DNA of 64,000 nt from Epiperipatus broadwayi (GCA_028023455.1 JAQFVV010006293.1:3953059-4017058), one strand, 5' to 3'; shown: positions 25,596-37,200, counted from the first letter of the stretch. The notes: generated by a model from the sequence alone, not told the origin. A program made the numbers and translations.

Positions 25596-25660
25596 ATGAT
25601 GACAATGATGATGACAATGATGATGATGATAATAATAATAACAACAACAACAACAATAAA
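25596..25660. repeat. Compound trinucleotide microsatellite
   Basis: Runs of GATGAC/GATGAT pass into AATAAT and then ACAACA, giving about 60 bp of imperfect trinucleotide repeat. It lies in the WAP intron. Confidence 0.85.
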
Positions 25661-25972
25661 AATCAGCCATTTACCTTTTTTATTATATAAATAAATTTTT
25701 TAAAAAAATATTTGTAAATAAGTTTATACTCCATTTTATCAGATGAATTAAATGTTTGTATTTGAGTGATTTTATGGTTTTTTGAAATTTTTCAAATCCA
25801 AAATCAACATTGAACCCAAAGTTTCAAAATAATATTAATCTATATTAAATATGAATAATTAAAAGACAAATTAAGTTTTCAAATAATCTTATTAACTATT
25901 CATCTTAAATAGCTCCCCTAATAATATATAAAATAACACAATAAAAATTATATGATTTTTAAAAAATCTTAC

Positions 25973-26036
25973 CCAAGCCAAGTAATTCAGTCATCATAAA
26001 ACAAGACACCAATAACAAAAGAGATTGACTCAGCAT
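25973..26036 (-). CDS. WAP-domain secreted protein, exon 1 (signal peptide)
   Basis: On the minus strand the ATG at 26034-26036 opens a 21-codon frame: MLSQSLLLLVSCFMM followed by TELLGL. This is a textbook signal peptide with a short polar start and a Leu-rich core. It ends with TTGG|GTAAGA, a strong donor leaving phase 1. Joined to the phase-1 exon at 20005, the junction codon is GAT and the frame runs straight into the WAP domain. Upstream, ttttaatttgtag ending a few bases before the ATG looks like a splice acceptor, so an untranslated first exon may lie further right. Signal peptide plus WAP core indicates secretion. Confidence 0.75.
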
Positions 26037-26494
26037 TGCTAATCTACAAATTAAAATAATCATGTATAATATGGTATTTCCATTTAAATAATTTTATAAC
26101 TTTTTAATATTATAAATTAAATTTAAGAATTTTATATAAATTTGTAATTTGACTTTATAGTTTGTATAAGTAATTGTATATTGCATTCACTATATACAGT
26201 GGAGTCAGGAACTATACTATATTTTGTTTTAAGCCTCTTTCATGTCAGTGTATATAGTGTATAATAGCTCATATTTTGATAAACAGTGATTAAAAAAAAA
26301 TACATATTATTTATTAAACTGCAAGTGTATTGGACATTTCCCATTGGTCATCAATTGGGTAATAAATATTATGAAAATAATTGTAGAAGCACCATAAATA
26401 TTGATATATAACAATAATGAACATTTTAATAATAGAAAATAGAAATAATAAATATAAGAAATTATTTAGATTAATGGGTTTTTAAAAAATTCTT
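26037..26494. other. AT-rich flank of the WAP gene
   Basis: Between about 26183 and 26265, related phrases catcactatatacagtg-like and cagtgtatatagtgtata occur in inverted orientation, suggesting a small miniature-element remnant. No promoter element identified. Confidence 0.35.
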
Positions 26495-26830
26495 CCAAAT
26501 AGAAGGTCATTTGCATGTATCATCATGTTTGTTGATACAGTCTAGCCTTTTAAGAATTTAAATGGCTTCTCTAATCTGACATTGCTGAAGAGTTTAAAAT
26601 CTAGAAAGTATTTTCATGTTAGAAAATCAATACTATGACCTGCATCTACAGTATGGAGGCTTGGATGGAATGCTATTAATTTTTTGATAAGTAATATATG
26701 CTAAATTTATATTGTAATGTTTTAAAATATGTCCAATATTGTTTGTAATTCCTTTTATAAAAAAAATACAAACTCTAATAGTTGTTTCTTCATTTTGCTT
26801 CTTATTTCAACTGTTTAGGGACAGAATTAA
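26495..26830 (-). mobile_element. Penelope-like element fragment (inverted copy, GIY-YIG core deleted)
   Basis: Reverse complement of this stretch is homologous to plus-strand 27060-27530. Examples are attggacatattttaaaac versus actggacatattttaaaac, and matching blocks attaatagcattccatc / attaatagtattctatc and acatgcaaat-tctatttg. Relative to the plus copy it lacks about 125 bp that hold the GIY-YIG endonuclease core. Minus-strand translation keeps the downstream His-rich segment (AGHSIDF). Stops and frameshifts make it inactive. With the neighbour it forms an inverted pair. Confidence 0.6.
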
Positions 26831-26836
26831 GGCTTC

Positions 26837-27530
26837 ATGTATTGTTTTATTATTTTTCAATTTTTCAGAAAATCTATACACACTGGCAGATATCTACAAT
26901 TTTCATCACATTGTCATCCAGCTCAAATATTTTCTGTAGCAAAAACGTTTTTCATTAAAGCTGTTAACCTTCTTTCAGAAAAATCAAATGAAACAAATCA
27001 TACATGCAATGTGTTATTATCTAATGGCTATAATAATAAAACATTACACCAAGTCTTATTCAGGCCCTAAACAATCAAAATAAGAAGCAAAAAAGAATTA
27101 GTTTGTATTATTCATATAAAAGATATTACAGTCAATACTGGACATATTTTAAAACATTGTAATATAAAAACAGCAGATATCATTTTTCAAAAATTAATAG
27201 TATTCTATCTAAATTTAAAGATTCAATCCTTCTTGAAGCCTATGGAGTTTATGAAATTTCATATAGCATTTGTAAAACTTATTATATAGATATGGGCAAT
27301 CATTGTCTAGAGAGATAAACCTATTAACACAGATAAGAAACACTCACAATCATTCACATTATTTTTTCATGCAATAGATGTCATAGTAATGATTGTTCTA
27401 ATCTGAGAATACTATTTAAAATTGCCATCTCCAAAAATATCAGATCAAAGAAGCCATTGAGACCTTTAAAAGGCCAGGATTGTACTGATAAATGTGATAA
27501 TACATGCAAATTATTTTCTATTTGAAAGAT
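26837..27530 (+). pseudogene. Penelope-like element fragment (RT C-terminus and GIY-YIG endonuclease)
   Basis: Plus-strand frame 26837-27070 contains KSIHTGRYLQFSSHCHP, matching the RT-end signature of Penelope elements and relatives (YRKPTHTDRYLxFxSxHP). It is followed by VNLLSEKSNE and VLLSNGYNNKTLHQVL (family pattern LLxNGYxxxxI). After an in-frame stop the frame gives GHILKHCNIKTADIIF. After a frameshift near 27235 it gives GVYEISYSICKTYYIDMGNH, which corresponds to the GIY...YIG endonuclease core with GVY and YID. Penelope elements encode an RT and usually a GIY-YIG endonuclease. This copy is 5'-truncated and broken by stops. Confidence 0.72.
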
Positions 27531-30221
27531 TTTTTTAAAAAAACTCATTAATCTAGATAATTTCTTATATTTTTTTTTCTATTTTCTATGAAATAGAACA
27601 TTAATTATCGTTATACGTCAATGTTTAAAGCATCTGTACAATTATTTTCATAGTATTTATTGCCCAGTTAATGACCAGTGTAATCTGATTAAAATGTTGG
27701 TATATATATTGTAACAGTATACGGCATCGAATGGTATGAAACAATATTAGCAAATAAAATCACCTAACAAACAATTATTGATTATTACCATGGAAGGGTT
27801 CACAGTTTATATTACAACCATAACCTATCCAGGTGGAGTAACTGTCAGCGATGGCTAGCTTGTGGGATTTATTGGTTTAAGCCAACAGATTCCCCAAATG
27901 GTATATATTGCATCATACTCATATTAACATTTTCATACCATTCAAACTTGTGACTGTACAAATATAATTGATATACTAATTTGAAGCCAAGATACATCTC
28001 ATTAAATTTACCCAAAACTCTTATGCTATAAAGAAAAATATCCATGATCATCATCAACATCTAGATAATTGTCTGATAATTCAATATTAATTTATGCAAA
28101 TAAGTTTAAGGTATATGTAATTAAATCCTTCTATGGAGACATAAGGGGAATCTATTATACACCTTAGGCTCTATATGTCATATTCAATAATCAAATAACT
28201 TATACAATTTACATATTTATATCCCATTTCAATTATGGGTATGGAACTATTTCTATAAATCTCTATAATCACTTAATAATGTTATGACAATCATAATCCT
28301 AATATTTATATAAACACCTTATACACTCATCATTGATGATGATGAATAAATTATAACAAACTAACATAATTCATATCTATCATTCGAACTAGGCATGAAT
28401 GCTTATATCCCTATTAATTAGGAGATTAAATCAAACCAATGATGATGATAACCATCCATCCCCTGATGATGATTAGATGACCAGATATATGTGTTATGAA
28501 TTAATTAAAGAATAAAACTAAAAATAACAATAATACTAATAATAATAACACTAAAGCAAAAATGTTATATAATTCTGTTTATTAAGATTCCTTTCTTTTT
28601 AATAAAACAAATTTCTGATCATCCTCTTGACTTTAATTATTATATTAATCAAAATAATACAACAATAAAAAATACTATTTGTGTAACCAAATAAGAGAAT
28701 TAAATATATATGCTCATATCCATTTAAGATAAGCTGGTTAAAATGAAATATTACAATAACAAAAAAAAGCATTCCATTTAATACTTATTCATTATTTTCT
28801 CCCAGCTTTGCTGTATACGTTATAAATGCGATATAAAAAAAAATCATTTACACAGTGTGTGTGTACACTTTTACACATGTTCATCCGTGCTCTACCAATT
28901 TGCTCACTTAATGTAAAAAATCCTATTAAACATTAAGATTTTAGTATAACATATTCTAACTTATCGTAATTGATGTATGTCTGTATAAGCAGTCATCCAC
29001 ACACACTCGTGATATGTTGACATATATATCATATTAAAACGTTTTTTTCTTTCATATTATTAAATTACAAATAAATCACATATATAAAAAATTATTTAAA
29101 TCTTGAGCAAAGCAACATTTATATCAAATTTAAATATGCAAAATAAAAAAAAACATTATAAAATATATACTGATAGATTGCTCAAGTACCATTGATTATC
29201 CTATTAATATCTAGGTAACCCAATCAATGACAATAGTAAATAAAAGACATATTAAATTATAATAAAAATACTATTCAAAGTTAATAAAAATTAAGACTAA
29301 TAACGTCAAAATGTATTTGTAATATGTGATATGTTGGACTATTTACATCATTTATGAGTGAATGATGAATGTATAGAAAATTTTAAACTTTATTTAAACT
29401 TTTCCAAATACAAACAACTAGTTAGTAATAACACACAAATAGACAATACAGGTTAGTAATTACACATTTCAAGTAGTATTATTCTCCACTCTTCTTCAGG
29501 TGTTGCTGGCCTATATGCACAGTGACAATATTCACTTAGAAGTTGAACTCACACTTTTAGATTCAAATGACTACTTTTAAATAAGTAAAAAAAATCATTA
29601 ATAAATTTTTAAAGTTACTGATTCATTTTTCAGTTCTTGAGAATGTCCAAACTGAGACAAAAGACTGCTCTCTTGTATATATTTTCAGGCTGATTTCTGG
29701 CACTTCATTTTTTTCTCTTTTTATAAATTTCAGGCTTACTTCTGGCACTCCTAATGAAAATAAAAGAAAACTTTTAAAAACTACTTAGTAGATTAGTTGA
29801 GGATTGATGTGTGGATTATATACATCTTTCTTTGCTTTTTTCTTCTTCTCCCTCTTTAAAGATGATAATTCTTTAATAAATCATTGGATGAAAAAAAAGT
29901 TTTTGAGACAAAATGTGGTCTTGGTGTGGTTAACTAGAGATGCTGCCATTCTTCTGGTCTTAAATATATATAGGCATGCAGACAAATGTTTAACTCATGG
30001 TGGTTGTGATCCTGGGACAAAATAATGCAATTTAACAATGGATTCTTTTTTTTACCTGCTAAGAACATATATAAATACCAAGTCCATTTTTTTGAAGTAA
30101 CTACTTATAGAGTTTATTATAAACCATTTTACTTTTGGTTTTCCTGATTGAATCTTTATTGGTCATGATAAAAACTCATTTATTTCTTACACTAAGTTTT
30201 TTTCTTTAGTGAAACTCTGCT
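27531..30221. other. AT-rich intergenic DNA
   Basis: No gene recognised. Scattered GATGAT motifs occur near 28330-28480. A short direct repeat (tttctggcacttc / cttctggcactcc, each preceded by atttcaggct-like text) lies near 29680-29750. Frames in this stretch have no recognised similarity. Confidence 0.5.
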
Positions 30222-30235
30222 CATATATATATATG

Positions 30236-30276
<41 letters not shown>
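30222..30276. repeat. (TA)n microsatellite at the left edge of an LTR element
   Basis: TA repeat interrupted once by gctc, running directly into the 5' LTR that starts at 30277. Confidence 0.9.
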
Positions 30277-30279
<3 letters not shown>

Positions 30280-30735
30280 AATGGGCACATACGTACGTTA
30301 CATTGTTTTTTATTATTAAATGTGAAAAGAATAAAAGTTCGCAAATAAAAACTTCTTTTTTTAAGAATTAAAAATTGAAAATTAAAAAATCATCTTAAAC
30401 TCGTATATATAAAATCAAACAGATAAAAAAAATTATTAAAATAAAACTTTATTAAAAATAGAAAAGGTATTTTAAAAACAAAAACTTAAAAAGATTTGGA
30501 GATAAAAATATATCTTTAAGTTTGAAAACAAATTAATTGGTGTTATTGAAAAATGGAAATGATTATTTAATTAGTCAAATGTAAACTAGTCTTGGGCATT
30601 TAAATGTATAAGCATTGGTCAGATAGGAAAACAATAGAAACTTTTAGCAAATGAAAGAAATCCACCGGGATATCAGACTTCAATGAAAATGTTTTCACCA
30701 TCATGATGTAATGTTGAGTTAATCCACAAAATTAT

Positions 30736-30742
30736 TATAAAA
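30736..30742 (+). promoter_or_regulatory. TATA box in 5' LTR
   Basis: TATAAAA followed by GGAAAGG, conserved at the equivalent position of the other LTR (32647-32653). Its position in the first third of the LTR, upstream of AATAAA hexamers, fits a U3 promoter. Confidence 0.5.
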
Positions 30743-30816
30743 GGAAAGGTTTGAAAATAAAAGAATTAATTAGTTATTATGAGAGGACAGATATGTGTTA
30801 GTGCGGAGTTGAAGGA

Positions 30817-30851
30817 GAAGGGATTGAAAAGATGCACTCTTCAATCCCTTC
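30817..30851. repeat. Perfect 12-bp stem hairpin in 5' LTR
   Basis: GAAGGGATTGAA / TTCAATCCCTTC with an 11-base loop. The same stem is intact in the 3' LTR at 32728-32762, where the only change is one T-to-C in the loop. Confidence 0.85.
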
Positions 30852-31579
30852 AGTTCTGCTAAAAAAGAAAGAGAAATGACATCGTTTTCTACATTAAGGA
30901 CCAGCTCAAGTAAAGACCTCCAGATAAATAAAAACAATGGCTAACTGGATACCAATATCTTCGGTACGGCATGGGAATTCCTGTTCAAAATTACCAACAA
31001 CGGCAAGCAAGTGGCCACCCAACTTGGGCCAATCTATTAATAAAAACCATGTATACCCCGAGTAAATTTCTTTTTTCAAAATGAATTATGTTTATTTTGA
31101 AATGTTTTTTGATCATGTAATCTATGTAACCGATCTATACTCAACATTAAAAACACATTTTATAAATCCATCTGTGCAAACTTATAAAAAATTAAAATGT
31201 AAACTTATAATATTATAAAAATTAAAATGTAAATTTAAATTCTAAAATAAAGTTAAAATCCAAAGTAAAAGTTATTCTAAAATAATGCTAAATTTTATAT
31301 ATGTGCATAAATAAATGTTTGGGTGTTAATTACTGGCAGTGGCTTATTTTATTCTTTTTTATATATTCTTAGATAAGAATTTATTATGAAATTTAAATCT
31401 CTGCTACTCCCTGAGCTAGTGACAATGGGCTAATGACCGGAATCAAAATTTATAAAAAAAAAAAAAAAATTTTTTTTGACTTATGTATCTGCCTACTTTA
31501 TAAATTTTTCTAGGTTTAAATGCCTAGTGGCGCCCTGTAGTGCAGTTTACATTAAGTTCTTTTTCTTCAGATCATTACA

Positions 31580-32224
31580 ACTGGTGCCCAATGTTTACAT
31601 AAAGTCGGATACTTTAAATCTTATAAAAGCACTGCCAGAAAGAAATAGCACATATATTAAACACGAGAAAGTATTAATAATATTAAATTGTATTTAATTA
31701 AAAAGAAAGTCAAAAGGTTGCAATTAATATGTTTTTTTTTGTTTGTTAATATATATTATGCTTTAACGTGTATAGGCACACACAGCCATGTAAGTTTATG
31801 ATCGAAATATGGTGCCTTATGATGAGTACCTTTGGGAATTACTTCAGTGTAACCCTATGTATGCATTTCAATCAGTCATAAATAAGTTGGTGGTATTTAT
31901 AATTGTGCTGCAAATATACATGTTTAAACCCATTATTCCTTAAAACATATTTACCTCAGTGCAACCTTTTTAAATAAATAATTTATAAAATTTGCTTGTC
32001 ATGCTGTGTGTAAAAATAAAATGTATAAAAAAATAGAACTCTCGTGGGGAGGAGGTGAACGTAAATGGTCCTTAAAAAAAACGATAGCAAACATTTTTTT
32101 TTTGTATATAGTCTTTATACTAACCGAATGTTTTGTAAATTTTGTTAATCACGTACTGTAATTACTAACCCTAAGTAAAATATTTTTTTTTTGTTTATTT
32201 TTTTTTTAAGCAAGTTTACTGATA
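31580..32224 (+). mobile_element. Short internal region of the LTR element, with primer-binding site
   Basis: Two bases after the 5' LTR, TGGTGCCCAATGT (31582-31594) matches the pattern of a tRNA primer-binding site. It equals TGGCGCCCAACGT, complementary to the 3' end of animal tRNA-Lys(CUU), with two C-to-T changes. The remaining 0.6 kb has no gag, protease or RT motif in any frame. The stretch just before 32225 is not a clear polypurine tract; a purine-rich gtggggaggaggtg lies at about 32045. The element is therefore non-autonomous or internally deleted. Confidence 0.7.
31582..31594 (+). other. Primer-binding site (tRNA-Lys type, decayed)
   Basis: TGGTGCCCAATGT directly follows the 5' LTR with a two-base spacer, the standard place for minus-strand priming in LTR retrotransposons. 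Both mismatches to the tRNA-Lys(CUU) complement are C-to-T at former CpG sites. Confidence 0.65.
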
Positions 32225-33488
32225 TGTAACGAGCACATACGTACGTTACATTGTTTTTTTTATTAAACGTGAAAAGAATAAAAGTTCGCAAATAAAAACT
32301 TTTTTTTTAAGAATTAAAAAATTATCTTAAACTCGTATATATAAAATCGCACAGATAAAAAAAATTATTAAAATAAAACTTTATTAAAAATAGAAAAGGT
32401 ATTTTAAAAACAAAAACTTAAAAAGATTTGGAGATAAAAATATATCTTTAAGTTTGAAAACAAATTAATTGGTGTTATTGAAAAATGGAATGTAAACTAG
32501 TCTTGAGCATTTAAATGTATAAGCATCGGTCAGATAGGCAAACATTAGAAACTTTTAGCAAATGAAAGAAATCTATCAGGAAATCGGACCTCAATGAAAA
32601 GGTTTTCACCATCATGACATAATGTTGAGTTAATCCACAAAATTATTATAAAAGGAAAGGTTTGAAAATAAAAGAATTAATTAGTTATTATGAGAGGACA
32701 GATATGTGTTAGTGCGAAGTCGAAGAAGAAGGGATTGAAAAGACGCACTCTTCAATCCCTTCAGTTCTGCTAAAAAAGAAAGAGAAATGACATCGTTTTC
32801 TACATTAAGGACCAGCTCAAGTAAAGACCTCCAGATAAATAAAAACAATGGCTAACTGGATACCAATATCTTCAGTACGGCGTGGGAATTCCCGTTCAAA
32901 ATTACCAACAACGGCAAGCAACTGGCCACCCAACTTGGGCCGATCTATTAATAAAAACCACGTATACCCTGAGTAAATTTCTTTTTTCAAAATGAATCAT
33001 GTTTATTTTGAAATGTTTTTTGACCATGTAATCTATGTAACCGATCTATACTCAACATTAAAAACACATTTTATAAACCCATCTGTGTGAACTTATAAAA
33101 AATTAAAATGTAAACTTATAATATTATAAAAATTGAAATGTAAATTTAAATTCTAAAATCAAGTTAAAATCCAAAGTAAAAGTTATTCTAAAATAATGCT
33201 ACATTTTATATATGCGCTTAAATAAATGTTTGGGTGTTAATTACTGGCAGTGGCTTATTTTATTCTTTTTTATATATTCTTAGATAAGAATTTATTATGA
33301 AATTTAAATCTCTGCTATTCCCCGAGCTAGTGACAATGGGCTAATGACCAGAATCGAAATTTATAAAAAAAAATATATTTTTTTTTGACTTACGTATCTG
33401 CCTACTTTATAAATTTTTCTAGGTTCAAATGCCTAGTGGCACCCTGTAGTGCAGTTTACGTTAAGTCCTTTTTCTCCGGATTGTTACA
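32225..33488 (+). mobile_element. 3' LTR (1264 bp)
   Basis: Begins TGTAACGAGC and ends GTTACA. It is a direct repeat of 30277-31579. The first 26 bases form a terminal hairpin (TGTAACG ... CGTTACA). TATAAAA at 32647-32653 and the hairpin at 32728-32762 are conserved with the other copy. Flanking sequence on the right is aaatatatatta and on the left of the element (TA)n, so a target duplication cannot be read with certainty. Confidence 0.85.
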
Positions 33489-34184
33489 AAATATATATTA
33501 CCTTCTTCAATAACTCAAAGGCAATATTCATTTATCAACACATCTCTGGCTATCTTATACAAAATAAGACTCCATCATTTTCTTCCTTGAAAATTTATTT
33601 TTTTTGCTTTCATTTCTTCTCTCACTGCATAATTTCATTTGAAAAAAATAACACTAAGTCAATTTCTTTCTGACTCAGCCATTTTTATTTCATTTGCAAT
33701 TTATCTGCAGTTGTATAAAGACTATATGTTAAAATTCATTTATTAATCAGCCAAAAGTCTTTTTAAACCAACCACTATGATTTAAAAAAAACAAAAGAAG
33801 CTTAAAACTGACAAATTTTACTGGTGTCAAATAATAAAAAAAAAATCTCTCCTTTTGTGTCAAAGACCGCTCTTCTCTTGACAATTTTTTTGACAATTTT
33901 GCAAATGTCATTATCATTGATTCACACATTTACATTCTTACTTTAGACCACCCAGTTTTTCAGGATATTTATTTAATAATCTTAAATTTAGTAACACAAC
34001 AATATATTTTAGTCTGTTTACTTAAAAAATAAATTATATAATGGAATTACTATATTATTTAGTAAAATACAAGAGTCTATAACAACTAGCTATTTCTTAT
34101 AAAATTCATCTTCATTAATTTTTTTCATTACTTACTAAGAAAATCATATATATATAAATATTTATAATACACACACAAAGACAA
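33489..34184. other. AT-rich DNA, no gene seen
   Basis: No feature recognised between the LTR element and the SINE. Confidence 0.5.
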
Positions 34185-34292
34185 ATTTTTTTTTTTAAAG
34201 TGTCATAGCATCGGCCAGGACGCAAACCCACAACCGGGCAACTTCCTGCAAGTGGAAGGCAGTCATGCTGACCTCTCGACCACCATAATACA
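34185..34292 (-). mobile_element. tRNA-derived SINE
   Basis: On the minus strand, ggtcgagaggtcagcatgac resembles the A box of Leu/Ser-type tRNAs. A stem CTTCC-ACTTGCA-GGAAG sits in the anticodon-arm position, and ggttgtgggtttgcgtcctg holds a B box (GGTTTGCGTCC). The 3' end on this strand runs into a poly-A tail (T run at about 34188-34199 on the plus strand). The loop lacks the U33 of a working tRNA and the acceptor stem is not closed, so this is a SINE, not a tRNA gene. It is much GC-richer than its surroundings. Confidence 0.65.
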
Positions 34293-37200
34293 TATATGGG
34301 TGGGGATTGAGTTATATCTCTACTATATATATATATATATATACAATAAATTATATATGGGTGTATCTGGATAACATTTCATTTATGTCTTTAGCCCAAG
34401 AAAATCATTGTTTTAATATATATATAATATGGATATATATAATTAGTAATATAAAACATCATAGTACAAACAAAATTTTAAAACAACAATAATATAGTTA
34501 TTAGTAATAAATTGAGGGAACATAATTATATATATTTTACTAAATGTGTGTTCATTCATGCATTCACTGAAGCAATAAGAATATGAAAGAAAAACAATCT
34601 ATCATATTTTTATTTTTAAATAAAATAAACTGTAAAACATCTGATTTTTTTAAGTTATTAAACATGCTCTAGCTAATATTCATTTTTTGAATAACTTTTT
34701 TCTCTTACAGAAATATAATAGTATTCTTGTTATCAAGAAATTGGAATTTCTCTTAATTTTTTTGACATTTTAAAAACAGTTTCAATTTTTAGTGTATTCT
34801 AAAATTTTGTAAAATTTTTAGCACTATGTTCAGAAAATATTTTATTATGCAGAACACTGCATATTAAATTCAAAAAGGAGAATAAAAGAAGAATAAAATA
34901 TATGTGCTTTCAATATAACAATAAATGAATGCTGAATATTGTAAAATTTGCAAATTTTAAGGTTTTTTGTTTGTTTATTTATATTTTTGTTTATTTGTAG
35001 TCATTTGTCCTTGGATAATATATAATGGACATTGTGTAAATAAATACAGTGCAGTTCATGGTTGTGATGTGATGTATTATGGCTTCTCCTTAAACGAAAT
35101 CAAGAATATCTCAGCAATTATGTCCAGATAAACCTGTTAGCCACTTTATTTTACATTCCCCACTCTAAATTTACCTATAATCTGCTCTATCCCATTTCCA
35201 CAACATAATCTTTGACAACTCTATAACTTTTATATCTAAATCCCCCTTATCTTTACCCAAACCCAGCATAAAAAACAATAATTCACTTTCTGTATAATCA
35301 CTCTTTTCATATTTATTTTTTGTACTCTATATATATATACAACGCCATCTATTGATCATAAATACAAGTGATAGCAAGTTATGAGATTATAACTTGTTTT
35401 TGTTTTTCATATATATATATATAATTTGAACGACACTATTTTAATATGTACTGATTTTATAAATAATAAACATCCATTTGAACTGCCATCTTTGCTGAAT
35501 ATACTTAAGTATCTCACACTATATCATTATCCAATTGTAGCAACAGCAGAAAAGCAATCCTTTGACTGCTTCCTATGTATTTATAAATATGGAAACAATT
35601 GATAATGACACACATGCACATTGTTTAATCATTTCAGAAAAAAAGTATAATTGAATGAGTCTAAATTTATAATAGTCACCCATATGAATGCAAAGATAGG
35701 AGCCAACTTAATGCAATGATGCAATATATATTTTATTCTGCATATAGAATCTTATTTGAATCGTCTGGATCAAACATTAAGATTGATACATACTATATGG
35801 GTGTGTGTGTTAATATTTACATTAGGAACCAAACACAGATTTTTAATTTAAATATTAACATTTCATATTTATACATAAAGCAGAATATGATAGATCCATC
35901 AATAAAATACATATAGTGCCAAATTAACTGGCAATATTTTTTTAGCACTGATATGATATCTAATACACTGATATGAATGGCTATTATAAATTTATTTACA
36001 TACAAAATTACTTGCATTTAATTGACCACAACTTATATATATATATAATATTATATTTAAGGTTTTCACGGTTATATGATGTAGATAAAATAATATTTTT
36101 GGGTACGAACGTATATTATTTTGCATTACAATCCGATATTTCGATGGATTAGCAACCGCATATATAATGATATTCTAAACATTTTTATTATCTTATTTTA
36201 GATATGATATTAAAATTGAATACCTTATGCAGCAATCATTAAAACTTATATCATTATCTGCAATAACTTTTCATATATAGTATAAAAATTTTGACTCCAT
36301 GGCAAAATAATATTAAAAGTTAATATTTTTGGTCTAAGCATGCATGCCATGTTAGAAATTAATAAAATTTAACACAGTATAAACGTATGATATTTTATGT
36401 GCACATGAATGACTTTGAAATAGAAGTAATAAATAACTATTCATATTTAAATTATATACACATTTCAAAATGATTTTTAAAATAATAATACATCTATGTT
36501 TATTATTCTTATTTTAAATTTACAAATATTATTTAAAACTAGTATAAAAATTTCACTTAATTTTTATCTACTAATGAGATCATTTACTTTAATAATAAAT
36601 AAAAGTGATTCATTTTAATATATATATAACTTATAAATTTTAATTTATCAAAACTGTATAATATTTTATTTTTAAAAATGTTTATTTAATATTTTAATTT
36701 GCAAATATTATGTAGGTAGAAATGTATTGTAAAAGAACACTGTAACATCTAAAAAGAATATTCTAACATGAAAATCTGTGATTGTGGGAATCTTTAAGCA
36801 ATGACTATCTACTTCAAGGTTAAATGGAATGTGAGTAAAAAAGGAACCTTATCACATCACTATGACAATCATGATGTGGGAAATAAGAATGTATAAATAT
36901 GATGGAATTTTACTGAAAACACACCTTTATATTTATATAGATATCTGTTGCATGTTCATGTTTTAATTTTAGTAAGTATTTAATAGCAACTATTTTAAAA
37001 ATGAAAGATTAAAGCCAAAGAAATATTTGCCTTTAGGAGCAGTAGCTCTTCAAAACTGCCTTAAGTCAATAACATTTTATTTTGTAGCATAATTTAAACA
37101 AGAATGTTATAAATTTATTGAAATAAAGAATGATTAAAAATTAAATTTTTCAAAATGCATAAAGGAAACACTGCTAAATATTTTTATAATTTAACTACTG

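Larger units (their letters stand above)
20006..25972 (-). other. Intron of the WAP gene (inferred)
   Basis: Bounded on the minus strand by GTAAGA at 25972 and ...TTTACAG ending at 20006. Both splice sites are near consensus and the reading phase is kept across the junction. The intron holds a GC-richer repeat-like island (20290-22030), a long A run (about 22392-22440), a Tigger-type terminal fragment and a trinucleotide microsatellite near the 25973 end. Confidence 0.65.
30277..31579 (+). mobile_element. 5' LTR (1303 bp)
   Basis: Begins TGTAATGGGC and ends ATTACA. It is homologous along its whole length to 32225-33488, which is in the same orientation. It carries a TATAAAA box at 30736-30742, a perfect 12-bp stem hairpin at 30817-30851 just downstream, and AATAAA-type hexamers after that (about 30925). 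The extra length over the other LTR comes mainly from two short insertions (near 30370 and 30560). Differences from the 3' LTR include many C/T and G/A transitions, so the insertion is not recent. The LTR is unusually long relative to the interior. Confidence 0.85.

Noticed and set aside
25596-28480. GAT/ATC-rich stretches considered as a CRISPR-like or satellite array
   Set aside because: Only simple trinucleotide microsatellite and scattered GATGAT words, with no regular repeat-spacer pattern.
31476-31697. 73-codon frame crossing the 5' LTR end and primer-binding site
   Set aside because: It straddles non-coding LTR structure and is not kept in the other LTR copy.
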